Shown here piece after piece: positions 29,932-39,807 of a stretch of 64,000 nt of DNA (its first letter is position 1; the number at the start of each line of letters is the position of its first letter). Both the position numbers and the translations under genes were made by a program. The DNA comes from Bacillus sp. 165 (GTDB lineage: Bacteria > Bacillota > Bacilli > Bacillales > Bacillaceae_G): assembly GCF_017742235.1 (NCBI RefSeq), contig NZ_JAGHKQ010000007.1:62001-126000 (forward strand), written 5' to 3'. Below the pieces are notes generated by a model. That model did no database searches, was not told where the DNA came from, and was given only the letters and a program-made list of their open reading frames with translations.

Positions 29932-30258
29932 TTAATCATTTACTTTTATAAAATCACCGTAGGCTGTTTCAATTGAGCGCAGAGAAATCACCATGCCTTC
30001 AAGCAACACCTGTGCTTTTAGAAAAACTTCCTTCTCAAGCTCCGGTAATCGAAACTCTAAAAATCCGCTCTTCATCACAGTATGCTTTTCTGCTGGAATG
30101 GAGCATAATGTTTCAATCGCATTGACCGTTCCAACGGCTACGGCTGAAGCACCTGCACATATTATATCCTGACCATGCTCAGCAAAATTGGCATGTCCAG
30201 TCATTTTAAATGATTGAATAGTGCCTGATGGCGTTCTTTTTATCGTTGCTTTAATCAT
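29932..30258 (-). CDS. prp: ribosomal-processing cysteine protease Prp
   Basis: 108 residues. It removes the N-terminal leader of L27. The catalytic pair is visible: His22 in TGHANFAEHG and Cys34 in DIICAGASAV. It lies between rplU (7 bases) and rpmA (17 bases), the conserved L21-Prp-L27 order. Formerly ysxB. Confidence 0.94.
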   Translation of the reverse strand: MIKATIKRTPSGTIQSFKMTGHANFAEHGQDIICAGASAVAVGTVNAIETLCSIPAEKHTVMKSGFLEFRLPELEKEVFLKAQVLLEGMVISLRSIETAYGDFIKVND

Positions 30259-30265
30259 TTCAACC

Positions 30266-30574
30266 TTACGCGTTGATTGCTTCGATTACAAGCTTAGTGT
30301 ATGGCTGACGATGACCTTGCTTACGACGCATGTTCTTTTTCGCTTTGTATTTGAAAACGATAATTTTCTTAGCGCGACCTTGTTTTTCAACTTTCGCTGT
30401 AACTGTTGCGCCTTCTACAACAGGGCTGCCAACTTTTACGTTGTCACCGCCTACGAAAAGAACTTTGTCGAAAGTAACTGTTTCACCTTCTTGAACATCA
30501 AGCTTTTCTACGTAGATTGCTTGACCTGCTTCAACTTTAATTTGTTTTCCACCAGTTTCAATAATTGCGTACAT
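30266..30574 (-). CDS. rplU: 50S ribosomal protein L21
   Basis: 102 residues, full length. Starts [15 protein letters not shown] and ends KLVIEAINA, with the rRNA-binding [18 protein letters not shown] segment. GAGGAGGTG ribosome site. First gene of rplU-prp-rpmA, preceded by a structured leader RNA and a good promoter. Confidence 0.98.
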   Translation of the reverse strand: MYAIIETGGKQIKVEAGQAIYVEKLDVQEGETVTFDKVLFVGGDNVKVGSPVVEGATVTAKVEKQGRAKKIIVFKYKAKKNMRRKQGHRQPYTKLVIEAINA

Positions 30575-30684
30575 AATTGCACCTCCTCATAAGTACTAAG
30601 ACTCGCCAAACTCAGGTAGACATATGTCTTTTAAACCTGTTTTGCGCGGTTGTAGCATATAGCATAGGTGCTATAAACTATAAC
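30575..30684 (-). ncRNA. ribosomal protein L21 leader RNA
   Basis: The 5' leader between the predicted start and the rplU ATG, about 110 bases. It contains a stem of TTATAGC/GCTATA type near its start and an AGACATATGTCT palindrome with flanking AGG/CCT pairs, then the ribosome site. Bacillus rplU operons carry a conserved autoregulatory leader (Rfam L21 leader family). Assigned from position and structure, not from a covariance model. Confidence 0.65.
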
Positions 30685-30690
30685 ATAGAG

Positions 30691-30720
30691 ATACTATCAC
30701 GAAATGCCGTATCATGTCAA
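30691..30720 (-). promoter_or_regulatory. sigma-A promoter of rplU-prp-rpmA
   Basis: TTGACA (30720-30715), 18-base spacer, TAGTAT (30696-30691). Confidence 0.72.
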
Positions 30721-30751
30721 CTTATGTTTTTTTCCCTTCTCTTATTTATCC

Positions 30752-32221
30752 TTAGCTCTCAGCAGGATCTCTGTTTATTTTATTTTTTATTTCATTCTTT
30801 GTTCCCAGCTGACGAATCTGATATCCATTAAGACTAGCATCTTCTGTTACATAAATCATAAAGCCAAGCGCTTGTTCCATGCGTTTTTGATGCTCGCCTT
30901 CTTTTCCGGTAAATATCTTGAGCACTTCTCCAGTCGCTTCAATCCAAACAGCTTCATGCTCCATTCCTTTCAGTTCCCACAATTCCCGTTCTAAACGATA
31001 AGCAATGGTTTCAACTGAAAGAACTCGTCCGTTCCCCCCGCACTCAGTACATTGTTCCATAAGCTGTTCCTGTAAAGAAAGTTGTTTTCTCCTTCTTGTC
31101 ATTTCCAATATACCAAGAGATGTAAATTGCAATATTCTTACTGCTGCTGAATCATGTTTAAGTGCGTTAATAAGCAGGCTGCGTATCATCTCGCGGCTCC
31201 GTTCATCATGCATATTAATAAAATCGATTAAAATCATCCCCCCAATATCACGTAAACGAAGCTGGCGGGCAATTTCTAAGGCAGCGATTTTATTCGTTTT
31301 CACTACCGTATCCTGTAAGTTTTGTTTACCGGTAAACTTTCCTGTGTTCACATCAATAACTGTCATCGTTTCTGTTTGTTCAATTAAAAGATAGGCCCCG
31401 TTTTCCAGCCATACTACTTTCTTTAATGCTTTCTCCAGCTCTTGTTCCACTCCAAAATAAGAAAAAATATTTTCTTTTCTAGGATAAAAAGATACCTTAT
31501 CCTCCTGTATACGTTCACGCAACTCTTTAATTACTATCATATCATCTGCAACAATATGCTCAATTGTATCTTCCGGAAGCTGCTTCAATAATCGATCAAG
31601 CCATGAATGAGATTCACACACAAGAGCAGGGGATTTCATTGTTTCTTGCTTCTTTTTTATGTTATAAAACTGCGCCTGTAAATGCTCAATTTCAGAAACA
31701 ATAGAATGCCGCGCCGCTTTTTCGCTGGCTGAACGAAAAATATATCCACCCTCATATGCGGCCCCGATTTTAAGTAATTCTTCTCTTCTTTCTTCATTTG
31801 TAATTTTACGCGAAACAGCAGTCGTTTGATCATATGGCATATAAACCACATATTTCCCAGTAAATTCAATCGTTTCTTTTACTTTTGGTCCTTTTGCTTC
31901 CATTTGCTCCTTCACAACCTGCAACAGAAGCTGCTGACCTTGATGTACAAGTGAGGTAATAGATGCATATTCTTTTTTTATATCAGGCAATACCTGAAAT
32001 GCCACTATATCATCCCGATGAAGGTAAGCATTTCTCTCTCCTCCAATATCAACAAAGGCAGCCTGCATGCCTGGAAGTACCTTCACTACTCTACCTAAAT
32101 AAATATTTCCTATTTTCTGCTCTTGATTTGGTCTATGTATGAAAGTTTCCATTATCTTTTTGTCTTCTACAACGGCAATTCGCTTCTCATTCGATAGCAC
32201 ATTCATATATATTGTTCTCAA
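30752..32221 (-). CDS. rng: ribonuclease G/E family endoribonuclease
   Basis: 489 residues. An endonuclease that cuts single-stranded AU-rich RNA for rRNA maturation and mRNA turnover. An S1 domain sits at about 30-120 (IGNIYLGRVVKVLPGMQAAF, shown in part). The catalytic aspartates are in VIDVNTGKFTG and ILIDFINM, and the Zn-link is CTECGGNGR. The size fits RNase G rather than RNase E, as the long C-terminal tail is absent. I choose the TTG at 32221, 8 bases after GAGGAAG: it keeps the first beta strand (RTIYMNV), which an ATG at 32206 would cut and which has no ribosome site. B. subtilis lacks this enzyme. Confidence 0.92.
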   Translation of the reverse strand: MRTIYMNVLSNEKRIAVVEDKKIMETFIHRPNQEQKIGNIYLGRVVKVLPGMQAAFVDIGGERNAYLHRDDIVAFQVLPDIKKEYASITSLVHQGQQLLLQVVKEQMEAKGPKVKETIEFTGKYVVYMPYDQTTAVSRKITNEERREELLKIGAAYEGGYIFRSASEKAARHSIVSEIEHLQAQFYNIKKKQETMKSPALVCESHSWLDRLLKQLPEDTIEHIVADDMIVIKELRERIQEDKVSFYPRKENIFSYFGVEQELEKALKKVVWLENGAYLLIEQTETMTVIDVNTGKFTGKQNLQDTVVKTNKIAALEIARQLRLRDIGGMILIDFINMHDERSREMIRSLLINALKHDSAAVRILQFTSLGILEMTRRRKQLSLQEQLMEQCTECGGNGRVLSVETIAYRLERELWELKGMEHEAVWIEATGEVLKIFTGKEGEHQKRMEQALGFMIYVTEDASLNGYQIRQLGTKNEIKNKINRDPAES

Positions 32222-32286
32222 TCTGTCTTCCTCGCTTTTAATGTTTGTCTCAAAAGTATAAGAAAAGGTTAGTGCTGGCGTCAACA

Positions 32287-33147
32287 CTAACCGATTAGTT
32301 CTCCTACTGAGGAGTTTATACGTTTTTCTGTAAAATACGCATATAAAAGCTCATTTTCATCTAACGTATATTGCTCTCGAGCCGCTCCTTGAATGATGAT
32401 AGAATGCTTATAGCCTCTTCGAAATTGCGTAAAGATATTATATAGCGGTTCTTGTGCTGCGACTACAATAGGAGTAAGTTTACTTATATTCCTTTTATTT
32501 CCATAATAACGTTCCAGCAAGAAGCGAATAAAGGTATATTGCCGCTGCTTCCATTCCGTATACATGGAGATTGCAAGAAAACAAGTTATCATCCACATAG
32601 TGATATTTGTTGGATTTACTATCGTACTGATACTTATCATTATTCCGAATACAATCCCTGATATATACAGCATAATCCGATGCGCTTGTAAGAAAGGCAG
32701 CCAATTCGAAAGAATATTTAATACAATTTTGCCCCCGTCAAGAGGCCAAATCGGCAAAAGATTAAATACCAATATAATCATATTATTCCATAATAACAAT
32801 TCATACCACTCTGCCTTAAGCCATCCATTCTGAAACAATACAATAGAAACACCAATCATCCACACATGTTGAAACGGACCTGCAAAAAGTACAATCATCT
32901 CTTCTTTTAACGGTTTGTTTCCATGCTCCTCCAGCTCAACAACCCCTCCGAACGGGAGCAGCTGAACTTGCTTAATACGCCAGCTATAATAAGCAGCAGC
33001 AAAGGCATGCCCAAGTTCATGAATGAAAACAATACCAAATAAAATCAGCAATTCTTTAAAATGAGCTGTCGCCACCCCAATTGCAATAACCACCCAAAAC
33101 AACGGATGAATTCTCAACTTAGATAACATATCAATATACTTATTCAA
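32287..33147 (-). CDS. spoIVFB: SpoIVFB intramembrane metalloprotease
   Basis: 286 residues, six predicted membrane segments, site-2 protease family M50. It cleaves pro-sigma-K in the mother-cell-derived membrane around the forespore. Zinc motif HELGH is at 43-47, with the third ligand in PIWPLDGG (about 137). A cytoplasmic CBS-like domain ends the protein. The start is TTG (33147-33145), overlapping spoIVFA by 8 bases; the resulting MNKYIDM matches the family start. Confidence 0.94.
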   Translation of the reverse strand: MNKYIDMLSKLRIHPLFWVVIAIGVATAHFKELLILFGIVFIHELGHAFAAAYYSWRIKQVQLLPFGGVVELEEHGNKPLKEEMIVLFAGPFQHVWMIGVSIVLFQNGWLKAEWYELLLWNNMIILVFNLLPIWPLDGGKIVLNILSNWLPFLQAHRIMLYISGIVFGIMISISTIVNPTNITMWMITCFLAISMYTEWKQRQYTFIRFLLERYYGNKRNISKLTPIVVAAQEPLYNIFTQFRRGYKHSIIIQGAAREQYTLDENELLYAYFTEKRINSSVGELIG

Positions 33148-33901
33148 AGGAAATCACCGGAATCGGATCAATAAATTTTTCATCCTTCTTTAAAGCAAAG
33201 TAAAACTTCCCAGATTTTCCGTCATTACTATTCGCTACCGTCCCTAATTTTTGTTCTTTTTGTACGTATTCATATACCGAAACAGACATATTTTCCAAGT
33301 TTCCATACCATGACTCTGTTCCATCTGCATGCTGAATAACAACTGTGTTTCCTAAATCCGGCTTACTCCCTACAAAAATAACAAGCCCTTCATTTACAGC
33401 ATCTACAACAGCACTAAGTCCAGTCTGGACAAATACTCCCTGTCCATTAGCTTCAAACGTTTGCATAACCTTTCCAGATGCAGGAACCGCATATTCTTCC
33501 TTTTGTGTAACCGATTTTTCCTTTTTCTCTGAAGGAAAGAAAGAAAGAGGTTCTCCGAACTGCTGCTTATACCAATCAGAAACAGTTGCAAATTGAAACT
33601 CTTTCTTCATCGTATTTGTAACAACTGATCGAGCTTTATCAAAGTCCTCATTTGTATTTTTAAATAGAATAGCTACGAGCAGAACTAAGCACACGGAACA
33701 CAACAGTTTAAAAAGAAATACTTCTTTTTTGAATAAGGGATGTGTTTCTTTATTATCCTCATCAAAAATGCTTTCACTATCTATGCTGAATTCTTCTGTA
33801 TACTGCGGAGATGTTACAATATCCGTATACGCTTTACGTTGTTGCTGTTCTTTTCTTTTAGCAATACGCTTTCGAATATCATCGATTCTTTGTTTATCCA
33901 T
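33140..33901 (-). CDS. spoIVFA: SpoIVFA, inhibitor/scaffold of SpoIVFB
   Basis: 253 residues. A charged cytoplasmic N-terminus is followed by one membrane segment (about 65-81) and an outer LytM/M23-like domain (about 130-253). It holds SpoIVFB inactive until SpoIVB cuts it. The M23 fold lacks the HxH zinc pair: where active enzymes have YGHL this reads WYGNLENM, so it is a non-catalytic scaffold. Start ATG with GGAAGGG site. Heads the spoIVF operon behind a sigma-E-like promoter. Confidence 0.92.
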   Translation of the reverse strand: MDKQRIDDIRKRIAKRKEQQQRKAYTDIVTSPQYTEEFSIDSESIFDEDNKETHPLFKKEVFLFKLLCSVCLVLLVAILFKNTNEDFDKARSVVTNTMKKEFQFATVSDWYKQQFGEPLSFFPSEKKEKSVTQKEEYAVPASGKVMQTFEANGQGVFVQTGLSAVVDAVNEGLVIFVGSKPDLGNTVVIQHADGTESWYGNLENMSVSVYEYVQKEQKLGTVANSNDGKSGKFYFALKKDEKFIDPIPVISFE

Positions 33902-33933
33902 TCTTTTCCCTTCCTCTACTTACAGTTTGTACA

Positions 33934-33962
33934 TTTTTATGAGTTGTCCAAGGAAGATATTA
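33934..33962 (-). promoter_or_regulatory. probable sigma-E promoter of the spoIVF operon
   Basis: TAATATC (33962-33956), 14-base spacer, CATAAAAA (33941-33934). Fits the sigma-E pattern kmATATT-N14-CATACANT at most positions. The operon is sigma-E dependent in B. subtilis. Confidence 0.55.
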
Positions 33963-34157
33963 CTTTTAATTGATACGTAATGATGATAAGTAGAGAACTT
34001 TTTATATTGAAATAATCCAGTACCCCTCTTATGACCTCAGTTAAACAGTGTGATTTTGCTTATCGTTTCACTTATCCTTCTTATTTTTCAAATACATGCC
34101 TTGCATATATTGTTTATAAAACTGATCGGATGCCTAGCTAACCATTTATTCATTCTA

Positions 34158-34190
34158 CAAAAAAACACTTCGTTACAATAACGAAGTGTT
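34158..34190 (-). terminator. intrinsic terminator after minD
   Basis: A 12-bp perfect stem (34179-34190 with 34164-34175), 3-base loop, then TTTTTT on the minus strand, directly at the minD stop. It ends the maf-radC-mreBCD-minCD run. Confidence 0.88.
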
Positions 34191-34991
34191 TTAACGTATT
34201 CCAAAAAACTTTTTCATTTTTGTCAGTACATTAGGTCTCTCTTTTCCAAAAGCTTGTAAAGGGACAGATTCTCCCAGCAATCGGCGCGCAATGTTGCGGT
34301 AGGCAATAGCAGCTTTGCCCTCATTACTTAATGCAACAGGCTCTCCTGTATTTGTCGCTTTAATAACCGCATCATCATCCTCTACTACTCCTAAAAGCTC
34401 AATAGACAGCGTACGCTGAATTTCCTCTACATCCAGCATGTCATGATTTTGAAGCATATGACTACGAATACGGTTAATAATAAGCTTTGGCGGTTCTGTA
34501 TCTTCTTTTTCTAACAATCCGATAATACGGTCTGCATCCCTCATAGAGGATACTTCAGGTGTTGTCACTACAATTGCTTTATCTGCTCCGGCAACTGCAT
34601 TTTTAAACCCTTGTTCAATTCCTGCCGGACAGTCAATTAATATATAATCAAAATCTTGTCGTAATTCATCGATAATAGCTTTCATTTGTTCTGGAGTTAC
34701 CGCAGACTTATCACTAGTTTGTGCAGCAGGTAAAAGATGTAAGGATTCACCAAAGCGTTTATCCTTAATAAGTGCTTGACGCAGGGCGCAATCACCACGT
34801 ACAACGTCAACAAGATCAAATACAATTCGATTTTCAAGTCCCATTACAACGTCTAGGTTTCTAAGTCCGATATCTGTATCAACCAAGCACACTTTTTTAC
34901 CGGATAGAGCTAGTGCTGTACCGAGATTAGCGGAAGTCGTCGTCTTACCGACTCCTCCCTTACCGGATGTAATAACTATTGCCTCTCCCAC
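34191..34991 (-). CDS. minD: septum site-determining ATPase MinD
   Basis: 266 residues. A membrane-cycling P-loop ATPase that positions MinC away from midcell. Deviant Walker A SGKGGVGKTT is at 8-17, with DTDIGLRNLD and the DCPAGIE switch. The C-terminal amphipathic helix NVLTKMKKFFGIR is the membrane-targeting sequence. Starts 2 bases after the minC stop. Confidence 0.97.
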   Translation of the reverse strand: MGEAIVITSGKGGVGKTTTSANLGTALALSGKKVCLVDTDIGLRNLDVVMGLENRIVFDLVDVVRGDCALRQALIKDKRFGESLHLLPAAQTSDKSAVTPEQMKAIIDELRQDFDYILIDCPAGIEQGFKNAVAGADKAIVVTTPEVSSMRDADRIIGLLEKEDTEPPKLIINRIRSHMLQNHDMLDVEEIQRTLSIELLGVVEDDDAVIKATNTGEPVALSNEGKAAIAYRNIARRLLGESVPLQAFGKERPNVLTKMKKFFGIR

Positions 34992-34993
34992 AG

Positions 34994-35677
34994 CTATATA
35001 ACGCCCCTTTCTACCCTTGTTAAATTAGGTCTGAGATGAGTGAGAAGTTGAACACGGTCTACTACAATTTGATTTTCCTTATTAATGTATGCGCATTCCA
35101 TTTCATGACCGTCTCCTGTATAATCAGGAGCACGGTTCGTAACATCACTAATTTTCAATTGCATAGGATTCATTAGCGATGCAGCAATAATCGCTTCCTT
35201 ATTACCGTAATACCCTGCATGGGCAATCCCGCGCAGAGCACCTATTACAAAGATGTTTCCCCCGGCAACCACGGTTCCCCCTGGATTTACATCTCCTATT
35301 AATAACAAATCTCCTTTTACTTGAAGCACCTGCCCCGAGCGCACAATTTTGGTTACAGGAACGATCTCTGTTTCTCTCCTCCACTCCAATGCTTGCTCTT
35401 TAGACACAACATCACTGTCTATCGAATCCACCACTAAGTTTTTTTTATTTCTAATCAGGGTACGAAGTTCTTCTTCCTGCTGATCTGTTAGAAAACGTCG
35501 CCCCACTTTCACATGAACTTCGATAAGTGAGCGTTCTTCAGCACCATAATAGCTTGTTGAAAGCTTTTCATCAAGTTCTGTTAACAGTTCGCCAAAAGAA
35601 CAAACATCGTCGAGGTGTAATGTTAAACCTTCTTTTGTACCTTTTATTGTTACATATTGCTGCTTTCTTTCTGTCAT
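34994..35677 (-). CDS. minC: septum site-determining protein MinC
   Basis: 227 residues. It inhibits FtsZ polymerisation with its N-terminal domain (about 1-100) and dimerises and binds MinD with the C-terminal beta-helix (about 115-215; [19 protein letters not shown]). ATG 35677 has a GGGGTGA site; the GTG 12 bases earlier lies in that site. Follows mreD after 52 bases. Confidence 0.95.
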   Translation of the reverse strand: MTERKQQYVTIKGTKEGLTLHLDDVCSFGELLTELDEKLSTSYYGAEERSLIEVHVKVGRRFLTDQQEEELRTLIRNKKNLVVDSIDSDVVSKEQALEWRRETEIVPVTKIVRSGQVLQVKGDLLLIGDVNPGGTVVAGGNIFVIGALRGIAHAGYYGNKEAIIAASLMNPMQLKISDVTNRAPDYTGDGHEMECAYINKENQIVVDRVQLLTHLRPNLTRVERGVI

Positions 35678-35729
35678 AATGAAGCTCACCCCATCGATTT
35701 AATTCGACATAAAACAGGGAATTCCTCTT

Positions 35730-36254
35730 TTATTTTTCGTCTCTTGCCTCCTTTAAACGTAACATTTGCTTTCTGAGAGGAAAACAAATAATAAGTAAAA
35801 AAATGGCATTGACTATTAGCGTAGGCAGCAGCCGATCTACAAAGAACATAGCTGCCGGCATATCTGTACGCTTCAGCAACATTAAAAACCCATATACATA
35901 ATACTCCAATGCAGTAATGGTTAGTAAAATGAGCGTGAAGACAATAATCAAGTTAACCTGAAGTACTCTCATAGCATTATAGGCAAAGAACGTCAAAATT
36001 GGGTAAGCAAACAAATATACTCCAATGAGCTCTGTATAGACGATATCAAACAAAAAACCGAAGACCAAAGCATAATAAATAGCATGTGTCGGATTATAAT
36101 AGACCGCAATGAAAAGTAAGACAATGATAAGAAAATGAGGGACAACAATTGAATCTGTTCCAAACGGCCGATACGGAAAAACAGATACAAATATATTTTC
36201 ACTTATAAAAGTCAAAAACAAAAAGAGCGGAAGAATAATGCGCTTCATATTCAA
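35730..36254 (-). CDS. mreD: rod shape-determining protein MreD
   Basis: 174 residues, five to six membrane segments with few charged residues. A membrane partner of MreC in the cell-elongation complex. GAGGAGG ribosome site, 13 bases after mreC. Confidence 0.93.
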   Translation of the reverse strand: MNMKRIILPLFLFLTFISENIFVSVFPYRPFGTDSIVVPHFLIIVLLFIAVYYNPTHAIYYALVFGFLFDIVYTELIGVYLFAYPILTFFAYNAMRVLQVNLIIVFTLILLTITALEYYVYGFLMLLKRTDMPAAMFFVDRLLPTLIVNAIFLLIICFPLRKQMLRLKEARDEK

Positions 36255-36267
36255 TTCCTCCTCACTT

Positions 36268-37122
36268 TTACGGTGTTTTGCTGACTTTCGGTATAATACG
36301 GTTTACGGCCATAACATGACTAATGTCGTTAAAATCTGCAGCAGGTTTTACATATGCCGTTTGTGTTAATCCGTAATCATCCGGTGTTACTTCTATTACC
36401 TTACCAATGACAAGATTGTCCGGAAAAACACCACCTAAACCAGATGTAACAACAATTTGTTTCTTCTCAACTTTTACATCAGATGGTATTTTGGTAAACA
36501 ACAGCGCTTGTTTTTCTTTGTCGTAACCCTCGATTAATCCGAAAATTCTCGTATCTCCTTGCACCACTGCAGAAATACGATTTGTACGGCTGGCAGAGCT
36601 GAGTAATTCAACAGTAGAGGTAAACTGAGAAACATTTTTCACTTTTCCAATTAACCCCTTTGCTGTAATAACAGCCATATCTTTTTCAATCCCCTGCTGT
36701 GCCCCTCTATCGATCGATATGACATCTTCCCACTTATCTGGATTTCGTTCAATCACGGTTGCCTGTATGGGCTTAAAATCCCGCATAGACTCTTTCTTGT
36801 CCAAAATCTCTCGTAATTCCTGATTTTCTTTTTCTAAGTCTTTTACTTTTACAGAAAGTTCCACATACTCATCTAGCCTTGTTTTTAGCACCTTGTTTTC
36901 CTTATATGTACTCTTAATATCCTCTATATCTTGAAAGAAACCCGCGACATATTGTGCGGGTTTTTCAAACAATGATTGTACAGATCCAATAGAGTCCTTT
37001 ACAAACTGCTCAGGCCAAGTCAGCTTTTGACGATCTTTCAAGGAAATCCCTATTAATGCCACCAAAAGAATGATACTCACTAATAATACAATTAATCTTT
37101 TGTTTAAAAAAAATTGTGGCAC
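36268..37122 (-). CDS. mreC: rod shape-determining protein MreC
   Basis: 284 residues: one N-terminal membrane segment (about 8-26), a coiled coil at about 70-110 (VKVKDLEKENQELREIL), and a periplasm-facing beta domain (VIERNPDKWEDVISIDRGA). It links cytoplasmic MreB to wall-synthesis enzymes. The start is GTG with AGAGGGTG upstream, 17 bases after mreB. Confidence 0.95.
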   Translation of the reverse strand: MPQFFLNKRLIVLLVSIILLVALIGISLKDRQKLTWPEQFVKDSIGSVQSLFEKPAQYVAGFFQDIEDIKSTYKENKVLKTRLDEYVELSVKVKDLEKENQELREILDKKESMRDFKPIQATVIERNPDKWEDVISIDRGAQQGIEKDMAVITAKGLIGKVKNVSQFTSTVELLSSASRTNRISAVVQGDTRIFGLIEGYDKEKQALLFTKIPSDVKVEKKQIVVTSGLGGVFPDNLVIGKVIEVTPDDYGLTQTAYVKPAADFNDISHVMAVNRIIPKVSKTP

Positions 37123-37139
37123 ACTTACACCCTCTTAGC

Positions 37140-38159
37140 TTAACTTAATTTTGTTTTAAATAAATCAATGTTGTCCAGTGCCTTTCCTGTTCCAATCGCT
37201 ACACAATCCAATGGATTTTCCGCTACAAAAACAGGCATTTTCGTTTCTTCACTGATCACCACATCTAAATTACGAAGCAGAGCACCACCGCCAGTTAATA
37301 CTATTCCTCGATCCATAATATCCGCAGCCAACTCAGGAGGAGTTTTTTCCAATGTATTCTTAACAGATTCGATGATAGCGTCTACTGTATCTTTTAAAGC
37401 TTCTGCAATTTCTTCTGGTCTTATTAAAACTGTTTTTGGAAGACCTGTAATTAAGTCTCGTCCTCTAATTTCCATCGGCTCGATGCCTTCTGCAGAACCA
37501 GCAGATCCAACTTCAAGTTTTAACGCTTCCGCTGTACGTTCCCCAATCATAAGGTTGTAATTCTTTTTAATATATTGGATGATAGACTCGTCCATTTCAT
37601 CGCCGGCTACGCGAATAGATTGACTTGTCACGATACCTCCCAATGAGATAATCGCTACTTCAGTTGTCCCGCCGCCAATGTCTACAACCATGCTTCCTGT
37701 CGGCTCCCATACAGGTAAATTTGCACCAATCGCCGCCGCAAATGGCTCTTCAATCGGATAAGCATCACGTGCTCCAGCCTGACGTGTCGCATCAATTACA
37801 GCACGTTTTTCTACTGCAGTAATTCCCGATGGCACACATACCATTACATATGGTTTACGGGAGAAAAAGCCATTTGATTTTTGTGCTTGCTTAATATAAT
37901 ACTTCATCATAGTAGCTGTTGTTTCATAGTCAGCAATAACGCCATCCTTCATAGGGCGTAATGCTACAACATTTCCGGGAGTACGACCGATCATCTGTTT
38001 CGCATCGTTTCCTACAGCAACGATATTTTTTGTATCTGTTTGCAGTGCTACAACCGAAGGTTCACGCACTACAACTCCCTTTCCTTTTACATAAACTAAA
38101 GTATTTGCTGTTCCTAAATCTATTCCCAGGTCACGTGTAAAACCGCCAATTCCAAACAT
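37140..38159 (-). CDS. mreB: actin-like cell shape protein MreB
   Basis: 339 residues. Filament-forming ATPase that guides lateral wall synthesis. Phosphate-1 loop [11 protein letters not shown] near residue 13, phosphate-2 [15 protein letters not shown], and adenosine motif [14 protein letters not shown] are intact, as is the N-terminal membrane-binding helix MFGIGGF. It has its own promoter about 215 bases upstream, after radC. Confidence 0.97.
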   Translation of the reverse strand: MFGIGGFTRDLGIDLGTANTLVYVKGKGVVVREPSVVALQTDTKNIVAVGNDAKQMIGRTPGNVVALRPMKDGVIADYETTATMMKYYIKQAQKSNGFFSRKPYVMVCVPSGITAVEKRAVIDATRQAGARDAYPIEEPFAAAIGANLPVWEPTGSMVVDIGGGTTEVAIISLGGIVTSQSIRVAGDEMDESIIQYIKKNYNLMIGERTAEALKLEVGSAGSAEGIEPMEIRGRDLITGLPKTVLIRPEEIAEALKDTVDAIIESVKNTLEKTPPELAADIMDRGIVLTGGGALLRNLDVVISEETKMPVFVAENPLDCVAIGTGKALDNIDLFKTKLS

Positions 38160-38490
38160 ACGTGTATCTTCCTTTCTAAAACGAAAATACTTTTCATTTT
38201 ATTCAAAAACTAAACGTTTCATATTTCAACATTTCTTATTGTTAGCTAAACCCTACAAAAAACTCATAAACCACATTATAAAACAAAACAAAAAAAATAG
38301 ATAGTATAAAATACAGCACTTTTTAATCTATTTTGAAAATATTCCCATATAAAAATTACTCGCGAGCTAAAGCCAATTTTTATTTTATGACTTGTTACTC
38401 ACTAGGTCAAAAAAAATTATATGCAGACAAATACAGCTAGTTTAAAACCATAGAAATGATAGGGAAAAATGAATCTTCTCTCCTAGGCGT
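38160..38490. other. intergenic region between radC and mreB
   Basis: 331 bases of very AT-rich DNA. It holds the mreB promoter (38382-38410) and a predicted leader of about 215 bases before the mreB ribosome site. I see no ORF, no convincing terminator for radC and no recognisable riboswitch. Confidence 0.6.
38382..38410 (-). promoter_or_regulatory. sigma-A promoter of mreBCD-minCD
   Basis: TTGACC (38410-38405), 17-base spacer, TAAAAT (38387-38382): one mismatch in each hexamer. Confidence 0.65.
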
Positions 38491-39183
38491 TCAATGAATA
38501 TATCCTTTTTCCTTTAAACTGACAAATTTATGCTCTCCAATAATAATGTGGTCAAGCAGCTCAATGCCCATCATTTTACCGCATTCAACTAAACGCCTTG
38601 TAACCTCAATATCTTCAGGGCTTGGAGAGGGATCTCCCGAGGGGTGATTATGCAGACAAATAATAGAAGCAGCAGAGCGGCGGCATGCCTCCTTGAAGAC
38701 TTCGCGAGGGTGTACTATAGAAGCGTTTAAGCTCCCTATAAATACAGTTTGCCGATGAATAATTTGATTTTTTGTATTTAAATATAGACAAATAAAATGC
38801 TCTTGTGTTAAAAATCGCATTTCTTCCATCATATATTTGGCACAGTCTTCTGGGTTACGAATGCTGTATCTTTGATCATATTGAAGACGAACCATTCTTC
38901 TCCCAAGCTCAAAGGCCGCAAGAAGCTGTGCTGCTTTGGCTTCTCCTACTCCTGGCAAGTCTGTAATTTCTTCTACTGCGGCATCTTTTAACAGCCGTAA
39001 TCCGTCAAAATGATGTAAAATACGATTTGCTAATGTAAGAACCGATTCATTTTTTGAACCGGTTCTCAATAAAATCGCTAATAATTCTACATTAGATAAA
39101 CTGCCTGCTCCTTCAGTAAGCAGACGTTCTCTAGGACGATCATCCTTCGGAACGTCTCGAATAAGAAATGAATGAGTGGTCAC
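38491..39183 (-). CDS. radC: RadC-family JAMM-domain protein
   Basis: 230 residues. Helix-hairpin-helix region (ITDLPGVGEAKAAQLLA) followed by a JAMM/MPN metalloprotease-like domain with HNHPSGDPSPSPED, ligands complete. Despite the name, a role in DNA repair is not supported by genetics in several species. The start is GTG (39183) with AAAGGAG upstream, 19 bases after maf. Confidence 0.94.
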   Translation of the reverse strand: MTTHSFLIRDVPKDDRPRERLLTEGAGSLSNVELLAILLRTGSKNESVLTLANRILHHFDGLRLLKDAAVEEITDLPGVGEAKAAQLLAAFELGRRMVRLQYDQRYSIRNPEDCAKYMMEEMRFLTQEHFICLYLNTKNQIIHRQTVFIGSLNASIVHPREVFKEACRRSAASIICLHNHPSGDPSPSPEDIEVTRRLVECGKMMGIELLDHIIIGEHKFVSLKEKGYIH

Positions 39184-39202
39184 TTTCTTTTTCTCCTTTC
39201 TC

Positions 39203-39763
39203 TTAAAAGCCGAACTTCCTTAGTTCCCGAATGGTTCTAGCTACAGGCAGCCCTACAACAGAATAATAATCCCCAACAATTCGTTTCACAAGTGAAGCCC
39301 CGAAGCCTTGGATGCCATAAGCTCCCGCCTTGTCAAACGGCTCTTTGCTTTCGATATAAGTTTGGATTTCATGTTCTAACAGCTCCCAAAATGTAACCTC
39401 TGTCCGTTCAAAAAATGTTATAGTTTGCAGCGGAGAAATAATAGCAACTCCTGTGTACACTTCATGAGTTTGACCGGACAACATTCGTAGCATCGCTTGC
39501 GCTTCTTCGGTGTTTTTAGGCTTTCCTAAAACATGAGTACCGTATGTCACAATTGTATCAGCTCCAAGAACTATATCATGAGGAAAACGGCGACCTACAT
39601 CCGATGCTTTTTGCAGGGCGAGTGACATGACCGTTTCATGCGGGGGAGCATGTTCATCAATGATTTCTTCTACTTCACTTACATAAACCTCAAAGGACAG
39701 ACGAAGATTTTCGAGAAGTTCCTTACGACGCGGTGAGCCTGAAGCTAGGATAAGACGTTGCAT
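39203..39763 (-). CDS. maf: Maf-family nucleoside triphosphate pyrophosphatase
   Basis: 186 residues. It hydrolyses dTTP/UTP and modified nucleotides and influences septum formation. The nucleotide-binding [12 protein letters not shown] opens the protein, and [18 protein letters not shown] and GAYGIQGFG are diagnostic. ATG 39763 has AAAGGTGA; the in-frame ATG 54 bases upstream has no site and would add a hydrophobic stub. First gene of the maf-radC-mre-min run. Confidence 0.95.
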   Translation of the reverse strand: MQRLILASGSPRRKELLENLRLSFEVYVSEVEEIIDEHAPPHETVMSLALQKASDVGRRFPHDIVLGADTIVTYGTHVLGKPKNTEEAQAMLRMLSGQTHEVYTGVAIISPLQTITFFERTEVTFWELLEHEIQTYIESKEPFDKAGAYGIQGFGASLVKRIVGDYYSVVGLPVARTIRELRKFGF

Positions 39764-39807
39764 GTTATCACCTTTCTTTTTTCGTTTTAACAGGAAGATA
39801 CACAAAT

